Below, in pieces: positions 52,321 through 58,656 of a stretch of DNA of 58,656 bases. The stretch comes from SAR202 cluster bacterium (lineage in GTDB: Bacteria; Chloroflexota; Dehalococcoidia; Lucifugimonadales; UBA6952), in contig VFGE01000033.1 of the NCBI GenBank assembly GCA_009392515.1, forward strand, positions 1 to 58,656. The letters are read 5' to 3'. A model generated the notes under the pieces. It saw only the letters and a program-made list of their open reading frames with translations, was not told where the DNA came from and did no database searches. The position numbers and the translations under genes are program-made. Each line of letters opens with the position of its first letter. Position 1 is the first letter of the stretch.

Positions 52321-53550
52321 ATGAATTTTGAATTGACTGAAAAAAAATTAACTTATATCGAAAATCACATTCAGGAAAATTATATACAAACTGGGCGTTT
52401 TTCTTGTGGAGCTACCCTTTATTACCATAAGGGTGAAGTAATAGATGGTCCTTTGTTGGGCTTGATGGATATAGAGAGAGGCAAACATGTAACACGAGAT
52501 ACCATTTTTCGTATATTTTCGATGACTAAACCTATTACATCTGTTGCATTTATGCGACTTTATGAATTAGGTTTGGTATCACTAGATGACCCTGTACATA
52601 AATTTATTCCATCATGGAAAGATCTAATTGTATACCAGTCAGGAAATTTGAATAATTTCTTTGGTATACCTCCTTCCCAGCCAATGACTATTAAGCATTT
52701 ACTAACACATCAATCAGGACTTTCTTATGGGATTATGAGTGATACTAAGGTAGATCAAGCCTATAGAACTTTGATAAATTTATCAGATCCTAACTCCGGT
52801 ACGCTTGAAGACCTTATTGAGGTGTTATCTAATCTCCCATTGTTATTTACCCCAGGTAGTGCATGGAATTATTCTTTATCAACAGATGTTTTAGGATTTT
52901 TAATTTCAATAATATCAGATATGGATTTTGACGATTATTTAAAGAAATATATTTTTGATCCTTTAGAAATGAAAGATACAGATTTTTATGTCCCCGATGA
53001 AAAAATACATAGGTTGGCTGCAAATTATGTTTCAGTGCCTTCAAATTACTCCTCGGAAGAAAATTTTTCTGAATCTGAAGGATTACGATTAATAGATGAT
53101 CCTTTAGAGAGTATTTATGGAGAGAAGCCAGCTTATTTATCTGGAGGAGGAGGATTAGTTTCTACTTTAGATGATTATATGAATTTTTCAAGAATGTTGT
53201 TAAATAAGGGCGGGTTAGGCGATGCTTTTATTCTAAATCCTGAAACTGTAGAATTAATGACTCAGAATCATATTCCTAATAATAACGATTTGAACCAGTT
53301 TGCGATGACTGGTATACGTTGGGCTGAGTCCAGCTTCGAAGACGTTGGGTTTGGTTTAGGTTTTTCAACACAGACTGCTGATACATCTGAAGGTTCTAAA
53401 GGACAATATGGATGGGGTGGAGCTGCAAGCACATATTTTTGGATAGATCCACAGGTAGACTTGATTTGTATATTTATGACCCAGTTTGTACCTTCATATA
53501 CTTATGACATAAGGAATGAATTAAAACGGATAGTTTATTCTATTAGCTAA
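52321..53550 (+). CDS. Serine hydrolase, class C beta-lactamase-related
   Basis: This 409-residue enzyme of the penicillin-binding/esterase EstB group has nucleophile motif SMTK (near residues 67-70), the Tyr motif WNYSLSTDVLG near 181-191 and the third active-site element GWGGAASTYFWIDP near 364-377. There is no signal peptide, so it is an intracellular esterase or amidase rather than a secreted beta-lactamase. It lies 22 bases after the Lon-N gene. The stop overlaps the converging SDR gene by 4 bases. Confidence 0.88.
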   Translation: MNFELTEKKLTYIENHIQENYIQTGRFSCGATLYYHKGEVIDGPLLGLMDIERGKHVTRDTIFRIFSMTKPITSVAFMRLYELGLVSLDDPVHKFIPSWKDLIVYQSGNLNNFFGIPPSQPMTIKHLLTHQSGLSYGIMSDTKVDQAYRTLINLSDPNSGTLEDLIEVLSNLPLLFTPGSAWNYSLSTDVLGFLISIISDMDFDDYLKKYIFDPLEMKDTDFYVPDEKIHRLAANYVSVPSNYSSEENFSESEGLRLIDDPLESIYGEKPAYLSGGGGLVSTLDDYMNFSRMLLNKGGLGDAFILNPETVELMTQNHIPNNNDLNQFAMTGIRWAESSFEDVGFGLGFSTQTADTSEGSKGQYGWGGAASTYFWIDPQVDLICIFMTQFVPSYTYDIRNELKRIVYSIS

Positions 53551-54320
53551 AATAAACTTTTAGATTGTCCACCATCTACGTTTATCGAAGTCCCAGTAAT
53601 TAGGTCTGCATTATTTGATGCCAAGAACGTCGCCAAGTCTGCTACAGGTTCAGGCCAGCCAAATTTTCCCATAGGGAGGTTATTTTTAATAAAATCTTCA
53701 ACAAATTCTTTTGTATTTTCTTTTTGAAATCGCTCCCATCGTCCACCTTCAAAATAAATTGAACCTGGGGCGATAGTGTTTACAGTAATCCCTGTGCCAG
53801 CTAAATCTAAAGCAAGGTGTTTTGACATCGATATTAAAGCTGACTTTGTGGCCATATATGTTAATCCACCTCCATATTCGCGTCCATAAATTGAAGAAAT
53901 ATTGATTATTCTTCCCCAAGATTTATTTTTCATATCTGGTAAACATAGGCGGATTAGTTGTACTCCTGATAGAAGGTTTAGATCAAACGTGTTTTTCCAA
54001 TCTTCATCTGTAGTTGTATCAAAAGTTCTTCCAGTAGATCCTCCCACATTATTTATAAGGATATCAATGGGGCCAATAGATTTGACCGTTGCGCTATATG
54101 CTTCATTTGTACCTTCGTTAGTCGTAACATCAGCTTCTATACCTAATACTTTTACGCCTAGATTTGTTAACTTTTTTTCTGCAGATTTTATTTCTTCTTT
54201 ATTACGAGCACAGATTCCTATATTACATCCCTCTTTAGCAAGGGCTGACGCAATAAAAAACCCCAATCCTTTTGAAGCACCAGTAATAAGTGCTGTTTTA
54301 TTTTTAATTCCGAGTTCCAT
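53547..54320 (-). CDS. Short-chain dehydrogenase/reductase
   Basis: This 257-residue classical SDR has a complete active site. The cofactor motif TGASKGLGFF lies near residues 13-22, NNVGGS near 89-94, the catalytic Ser in INISSIYGRE near 138-147 and Tyr-X3-Lys in TYMATKSAL near 153-161. The C-terminal ITGTSINVDGGQS is intact. It starts 8 bases after the FAH-family gene ends, so the two share a transcript from the promoter at 55164-55192. The likely substrate is a 3-hydroxy or sugar-acid compound in the same degradation route. Confidence 0.9.
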   Translation of the reverse strand: MELGIKNKTALITGASKGLGFFIASALAKEGCNIGICARNKEEIKSAEKKLTNLGVKVLGIEADVTTNEGTNEAYSATVKSIGPIDILINNVGGSTGRTFDTTTDEDWKNTFDLNLLSGVQLIRLCLPDMKNKSWGRIINISSIYGREYGGGLTYMATKSALISMSKHLALDLAGTGITVNTIAPGSIYFEGGRWERFQKENTKEFVEDFIKNNLPMGKFGWPEPVADLATFLASNNADLITGTSINVDGGQSKSLF

Positions 54321-54328
54321 ATGATTCC

Positions 54329-55114
54329 TTACTCTGTTGATCTTTTTACAGGATTGCTTAAAGTACCAATTCCAGTTATTTCTATATCTACCACATCGCC
54401 GTCTTTTATATCGATAGGAACATCATCTGTTCCCATCCATACAACATCTCCTGGATGTAACGTTAAGTATTTTGTCATATTGCAAAGATATTCTGTAATT
54501 CCAAATATCATATTATTTGTTTTAAATTGATCTTGAATTTCGTTATTTACTTTCACAGTAGTGGTCATATCTTCTGGGTTAACATCAGTTTCTATCCAAG
54601 GCCCCATTGGTTTGAATGTGTCCGTATTTTTTGCTCTCCAAAGGGTTCTATCATTACCTTGCCATGTTCTTTCACTCACATCATTACCAATTGTATATCC
54701 CAAAATATAATCCCAAAGATTCGTTGGGGTAAGGTTTTTTGCAGTTTTGCCTATAACCACAACAAGCTCTCCTTCATATTGAACTTTATCTGTTGCATCT
54801 TTTGGGATAATTATTGTTTCATTATGAGCAATTAAAGCATTATTAGCTCGATATCCTATATCTGCTGCTGGGGGTGGAGATCCTTCTCTTCCTGTAATTT
54901 CTGCCATTTTAATTACATGACCCATATAATTAATTCCAGCTGCATAAAATGTTGATGGAACCACAGGTACAAGCAATTTTGCTTCCGTAAATGGGATACT
55001 TTGAGAAGTTTTTTCATAATTTGTAAAAGGGGTTCCTAATACAGGAGTTATGTTGTTATTTTCAATTATACCGTATAAAGGTTCGTTATTAATTTCTAGT
55101 CTACACCATTTCAT
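54329..55114 (-). CDS. Fumarylacetoacetate hydrolase family protein
   Basis: This 261-residue FAH-fold enzyme would cleave C-C bonds of, or decarboxylate or isomerise, oxo-acids. Active-site elements are the substrate entry YAAGINYMGHV near residues 57-67, metal-binding Glu residues in YEGELVVVIG near 113-122 and Asp in GNDVSERTWQ near 142-151. C-terminal LHPGDVVWMGTDD near 217-229 completes the domain. It is the first gene of a two-gene unit with the SDR and has a clear promoter. An AGGAG site lies before the ATG. Confidence 0.9.
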   Translation of the reverse strand: MKWCRLEINNEPLYGIIENNNITPVLGTPFTNYEKTSQSIPFTEAKLLVPVVPSTFYAAGINYMGHVIKMAEITGREGSPPPAADIGYRANNALIAHNETIIIPKDATDKVQYEGELVVVIGKTAKNLTPTNLWDYILGYTIGNDVSERTWQGNDRTLWRAKNTDTFKPMGPWIETDVNPEDMTTTVKVNNEIQDQFKTNNMIFGITEYLCNMTKYLTLHPGDVVWMGTDDVPIDIKDGDVVDIEITGIGTLSNPVKRSTE

Positions 55115-55163
55115 TTTTTATCTCCTGTGTAAATTAATTTTGTTGCGTTACTTTAGTGGCTTC

Positions 55164-55192
55164 AATATACTTTAACCATATATGCTAGTCAA
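55164..55192 (-). promoter_or_regulatory. Promoter of the FAH-SDR operon
   Basis: On the minus strand TTGACT (55187-55192) and TATATT (55164-55169) are separated by exactly 17 bases. The predicted leader is about 45 bases and ends in an AGGAG ribosome-binding site. The promoter lies in the 113-base divergent region shared with the luciferase-like gene. Confidence 0.65.
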
Positions 55193-55227
55193 TTAGGATT
55201 AGCTACATTTTAATGAGGGGAAGTTTT

Positions 55228-56187
55228 ATGAGATCTAATAATCGTATTGGTGTTGCAGTTAATGAATCTACTGCAAATGGGGTGTTACAAAGAATCAATC
55301 AATTAGAAATTTTTGGGCTTGATGCTGCATGGCTGACTACGGGTGGTGCAAGAGCTGATGCTTTGACAGTTTTTTCTGCTGCAGCTGTTCAAACAGAAAA
55401 TATATTGATGGGGACATCAATTATTCCTACATGGCCGAGACATCCTATTTCAATATTCCAACAAGTAAAAGTGATATCTGAGCTTGCTCCTTCACGATTT
55501 CGTTTAGGTATAGGTCCCAGCCACAAACCAAATATGGAAGGTATGTTTGGCGTTAATTTTCGTGATCCATTAGGGCATTTAGAAGAGTACTTAATAATTC
55601 TCAAAGATATTATTCAGGGTGACGGAGTTGATTTTAGTGGGAAATATTATCAAGCACATTCTCAAGATGGATTACATGCAGATATTCCAATAATGTCTTC
55701 CGCATTACGACAAAAAGCTTTTGAATTATGCGGAAAAATATCCGATGGTATTATAACTTGGGTTTGTCCAATGTCTCATGTAAAAAATGTAGCAATACCT
55801 TCAATTGAAAATGGAGCTTTACAAGCTAATCGTGATAGTGTTCCCCCATTAATCGTGCATGCCCCAATTTGTATATCAGAGGAGAAAGAATTGGTCAGGG
55901 ATGCTCTTAGATCCCAAATGGGAATATATCCTACCTTACCTTTCTACAACAGAATGTTAATGGATTGTGGTTATGAGGAGGTAGAGCATACTAAAGTCTG
56001 GAGTGATAGAATGGCAGACGACTTAGTCATATCTGGTACGGAAGAACAAGCTTCTGCCAAAATTGAAGCAATGTTTGATACAGGAATATCAGAGCTTTTA
56101 TTTTCCATACTTACTGTAGGAGATAATCGTGAGGAGTCCCTCGAAAGGACTGCAAAGTTCTTAGGAAAATATATTTCAAATATGTAA
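55228..56187 (+). CDS. Luciferase-like (LLM class) flavin oxidoreductase
   Basis: This 319-residue TIM-barrel protein belongs to the luciferase/F420-reductase superfamily. NRIGVAVNE opens the barrel. GLDAAWLTTGGARADALTVF near residues 32-51 and the MGTSIIPTWPRHPISIFQQV segment near 66-85 are typical. SRFRLGIGPSHKP near 93-105 holds the phosphate-binding turn. I start at 55228, where GAGGGG stands 7 bases upstream; an in-frame ATG at 55213 lies before that site. It is divergent from the FAH-SDR unit and abuts the converging acyl-CoA dehydrogenase gene with no gap. Confidence 0.86.
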   Translation: MRSNNRIGVAVNESTANGVLQRINQLEIFGLDAAWLTTGGARADALTVFSAAAVQTENILMGTSIIPTWPRHPISIFQQVKVISELAPSRFRLGIGPSHKPNMEGMFGVNFRDPLGHLEEYLIILKDIIQGDGVDFSGKYYQAHSQDGLHADIPIMSSALRQKAFELCGKISDGIITWVCPMSHVKNVAIPSIENGALQANRDSVPPLIVHAPICISEEKELVRDALRSQMGIYPTLPFYNRMLMDCGYEEVEHTKVWSDRMADDLVISGTEEQASAKIEAMFDTGISELLFSILTVGDNREESLERTAKFLGKYISNM

Positions 56188-57300
56188 TTAAAAATTTAAG
56201 CTTTTTGCAATTTTGCGTTTGTGGAATTTGGGATCACCTAGGAAATGATAGAGAGTTCTGGACATTTGTGTGTGTAAGGTAAGCCCATATTCTCGCAATG
56301 ATCCTATTCCAGCATGTACTGTATGCCCACCGTCACAAGCTTTTAAATAGGCTTCACTGGAAACTGCACTTGCAAGATGAATACTTGTATTTGAATCCAT
56401 ATTTGATTCAAGTTTCCATAAAGCTTCATATGTTGTCCATCTAGCTGCATCCAGGTGATTTACTATTTCTATGATATGGTCCTGTACTCTTTGAAATCTA
56501 CCAATAGATTGCCCAAATTGTTTTCTAGTTCTGCTATATTCGACCGAGAGATCGAATACTGCTTGAGAACCACCAACTTGGTATGAACATAGTATTGGTA
56601 AAGAATTTAAGATACCTGTATATAGGCTATCCCATTGGTCAGTATTAATATCTCCCAAAATCATATCGTCAGTAATTTTGACAGATTCAAAAGAGATTTC
56701 TGAAGATGCACTAAGAAAACCTTCTAATTGTTTTCTTTCAATACCTTCAGAATTGACATCAATAAAAACAATTGATATGGAATCTTTATTTTTTTCAGAT
56801 CTAACAGCACATAGGATATGGGTTGCACTTAATCCGTCTTGTACAAAAAGCTTTGTGCCAGTCAAAGAATTATTTTCTATGGAAAGGTTTATATATTTTT
56901 TATCCCATCCATAACTTGGTTCAGTAATTGCTGGAGTGACTATATATTCACCAGAAGCAATTTTGGGCAAAATTTCGGCCTTTTGTTTTTCATTTGCAGT
57001 TTGAAGAAGAATATTTACGGACAATATTCCAGATGAAAAAAAAGGTCCGGGAACTGGTCCTCGTCCAAGTTCTTCGTAAAGAACTGCTGCATCTGTTAAA
57101 GAGTTTTCTGATCCACCATATTTTTCTGGAACCAAAATTCCTAGCCATCCAATTTCACACACGCTGTCCCATAAATCTTTGTTAAATCCTGATTCAGTAA
57201 GATCTAATTCTAATATTGTTTCTTTAGAAAATTCTTGACTAACAAATTCTCTTGCTGTGTTTTTTATTAATTCTTGATCGGGAGATAGTGATAAATCCAT
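56188..57300 (-). CDS. Acyl-CoA dehydrogenase, smaller partner
   Basis: This 370-residue flavoprotein-family enzyme has the N-terminal helical domain (about 1-110), a middle beta domain with TPAITEPSYGW near 118-128 and a C-terminal helical domain with YSRTRKQFGQSIGRFQRVQDH, split over about 233-253. The end reads GGHTVHAGIGSLREYGLTLH, like the small subunits of heteromeric acyl-CoA dehydrogenases (FadE28-like). It lies 10 bases after the larger dehydrogenase gene behind a GGAGG site. A two-subunit enzyme is the simplest reading. Confidence 0.88.
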   Translation of the reverse strand: MDLSLSPDQELIKNTAREFVSQEFSKETILELDLTESGFNKDLWDSVCEIGWLGILVPEKYGGSENSLTDAAVLYEELGRGPVPGPFFSSGILSVNILLQTANEKQKAEILPKIASGEYIVTPAITEPSYGWDKKYINLSIENNSLTGTKLFVQDGLSATHILCAVRSEKNKDSISIVFIDVNSEGIERKQLEGFLSASSEISFESVKITDDMILGDINTDQWDSLYTGILNSLPILCSYQVGGSQAVFDLSVEYSRTRKQFGQSIGRFQRVQDHIIEIVNHLDAARWTTYEALWKLESNMDSNTSIHLASAVSSEAYLKACDGGHTVHAGIGSLREYGLTLHTQMSRTLYHFLGDPKFHKRKIAKSLNF

Positions 57301-57310
57301 TCGAATCCTC

Positions 57311-58543
57311 CTAGGATAATGTTCCTGCTTGCTCTTTTATTTCACGACCTATACCAATTCTTCTAGACATAATGACTCTTTGTATATCTGTAGTACCACC
57401 TGGATGTAATCCAACTATTGCACCACGATGTTGCAATTCTATTGCTCCATCATACAAACCCCATTTTTCGTCGTTTGTTATTGCATACGGGCCTAGGATA
57501 TCTAATATCTTTTCTGCAATTCTTAAAGCAGATGTTTTTCTGTAGAAAGAACTTTGAGGACCTTCATAGGTTCGTTGTTTGTTGGCATGAGCAAGCCAAT
57601 AGTTTCTCAAATTGAATAATCGTGTAATTTCAGACTCTATATAGATATCTACAATATTATCTTGTATATCTTGATTTTTTATTAATGGTTCTCCAAGACT
57701 TTCTGAATTTTTACAGTAATTAATAATTCTATCAACAAGGTCATTTTTGCGGATTTGGCCACCACCACCATGCTCAAGTTCTAAGTGAGTAGTTGCAACT
57801 TTCCATCCGTTATTTAGGCCGCCTATAAGGTTTGTTGCAGGTATTCTTACATTATCAAAAAATATAGTATTTTTTTCGCCAGTTCCTGCTCCACCTTCTC
57901 CTCCTGTCGTTAGCAAATCCATAGGGACAATAGTAATTCCAGGCAAATCCATTGGAACTATAAACCAGGATAGATTTTCATGGCGCTTACCTTCAGGATC
58001 AGTAAGACATATCATCCATGATTGTTCTGCTCCATGATTACTTCCAACCCATATCTTTTGACCATTGATTACATAGTCGTCACCATCTAGTATCGCTGTG
58101 GTTTGAACTCCAGCTAAATCCGAACCTGCGGATGGTTCAGAGAGAAGTTGCCAAGTTCTGACCTCTCCTTTGAATATGGGGGGGAGAAATTCTTGTTTTT
58201 GTTCCTCTGTACCCCATACTAAAATAGATGGTCCACCAAGCCTACCTCCTGAATCATAATAGGGAGGTATAGGGAGTCCATATTTACCCACTTCTTCTTC
58301 GATAATTATTGCATGATCTATAGTTAACCCGCCGCCACCATATTCGGTTGGAGCCATAGGCCAAAGCCAACCTTTTTCTCCTAAAGCTTTACCTACAGCA
58401 CGTCTAATCATATATTGATCATATGTTAGATCTTTTGGGTCTACTGGATGTTTTAAATCTTTTGAAATAGTAGTTTCTAGAAATGTTTTTACTTCTTTCC
58501 TAAATTCTTCTTGTTCTTTTGTGTATTGAAGTTCAAAATCCAT
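57311..58543 (-). CDS. Acyl-CoA dehydrogenase, larger partner
   Basis: This 411-residue dehydrogenase introduces a double bond into an acyl-CoA. The middle-domain FAD/substrate motif QLLSEPSAGSDLAGVQT lies near residues 126-142 and GQKIWVGSNHG near 155-165. The C-terminal helical domain has THLELEHGGGGQIRK near 253-267 and ends with GGTTDIQRVIMSRRIG. The start is ATG at 58543 after GGAGGT; the frame opens ten codons earlier without such a site. It is the first gene of the pair with the 370-residue dehydrogenase. About 113 bases remain upstream to the window edge. Confidence 0.9.
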   Translation of the reverse strand: MDFELQYTKEQEEFRKEVKTFLETTISKDLKHPVDPKDLTYDQYMIRRAVGKALGEKGWLWPMAPTEYGGGGLTIDHAIIIEEEVGKYGLPIPPYYDSGGRLGGPSILVWGTEEQKQEFLPPIFKGEVRTWQLLSEPSAGSDLAGVQTTAILDGDDYVINGQKIWVGSNHGAEQSWMICLTDPEGKRHENLSWFIVPMDLPGITIVPMDLLTTGGEGGAGTGEKNTIFFDNVRIPATNLIGGLNNGWKVATTHLELEHGGGGQIRKNDLVDRIINYCKNSESLGEPLIKNQDIQDNIVDIYIESEITRLFNLRNYWLAHANKQRTYEGPQSSFYRKTSALRIAEKILDILGPYAITNDEKWGLYDGAIELQHRGAIVGLHPGGTTDIQRVIMSRRIGIGREIKEQAGTLS

Positions 58544-58656
58544 TCTCTTACCTCCGTAATTGGAAATAACCAATTTGCTCTATCACATTAAGATTAAAGA
58601 CTAATATACTGTAGACCAAATATAATATCAATCGATTCTAGACAAGATTTATTATT

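Noticed and set aside
1-58656. Mobile element, prophage or CRISPR array
   Set aside because: No transposase, integrase, phage gene or regularly spaced direct repeat was seen. The only internal repeats are the coding repeats of the surface protein.

Overview
This window looks like a stretch of chromosome from an AT-rich, free-living bacterium, most likely a marine Chloroflexota of the Dehalococcoidia/SAR202 type. Several points support this. A lipoprotein carries the Val-Glu-Lys-rich linker after its lipobox that is common in Chloroflexota solute-binding proteins. The SCO1664-family/DUF3090 pair is mainly known from Actinobacteria and Chloroflexota. Three luciferase-like flavin oxidoreductases sit among acyl-CoA dehydrogenases, short-chain dehydrogenases and a fumarylacetoacetate-hydrolase-family enzyme, a mix reported for SAR202. 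The succinate dehydrogenase is of the CCG-subunit type. The taxonomic call is inference: no rRNA or universal marker is present. Gene density is high, and no gene-free stretch exceeds about 245 bases. I saw no CRISPR array, insertion sequence, integrase or prophage gene.

Layout. 1-263: tRNA-Phe and tRNA-Leu with back-to-back promoters. 264-3749: two unknown proteins, a crotonase, a GNAT acetyltransferase and a glycosyltransferase. 3823-8746: an iron-uptake locus, dtxR-like regulator then fbpA-fbpB-fbpC, with two 16-bp perfect palindromes at the fbpA promoter. 8750-11208: purT and an MFS transporter. 11393-16165: DUF3500 plus a luciferase-like enzyme, a hydrolase, and an ABC-2 exporter. 16286-21551: fluoride channel, zinc-ribbon protein, DUF1295, DUF1330, a coiled-coil membrane protein, a flavin amine-oxidase-like protein and a second luciferase-like enzyme. 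21621-23690: tRNA-Gln, two small zinc-ribbon proteins, NAD kinase and a Nudix hydrolase. 23765-31238: central carbon metabolism (sdhA-sdhB-sdhE-like, a class III aminotransferase, malate dehydrogenase, acyl-CoA carboxylase beta). 31369-36051: TauE/SafE exporter, an orphan molybdenum hydroxylase large subunit and citramalate synthase. 36128-39033: ECF sigma factor with a DUF5667 membrane partner, a short tyrosine-phosphatase-like protein and TenA. 39137-45552: glycolate oxidase glcDEF facing a class V (alanine/serine-glyoxylate) aminotransferase, then an SDR and a CoA-binding protein. 45663-47282: a two-gene version of D-glutamate cyclase. 47335-49337: a secreted repeat protein with an LPKAG-type C-terminus, in its own strongly signalled transcription unit. 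49350-58543: inositol-phosphatase-like protein, SCO1664/DUF3090 pair, Lon-N protein, serine hydrolase, SDR, FAH-family hydrolase, third luciferase-like enzyme and a pair of acyl-CoA dehydrogenases.

How it works together. Glycolate oxidase, the glyoxylate aminotransferase, succinate dehydrogenase, malate dehydrogenase and acyl-CoA carboxylase fit an aerobic heterotroph that burns small organic acids, glycolate included. The crotonase, acyl-CoA dehydrogenases, SDRs, FAH hydrolase and luciferase-like enzymes fit stepwise breakdown of diverse carboxylic compounds. The two best-supported regulatory units are the metal-regulated fbp locus and the stand-alone surface-protein gene. The least understood items are the split D-glutamate cyclase pair, the surface protein, and several conserved families with no assigned reaction (DUF3500, DUF3090, SCO1664).
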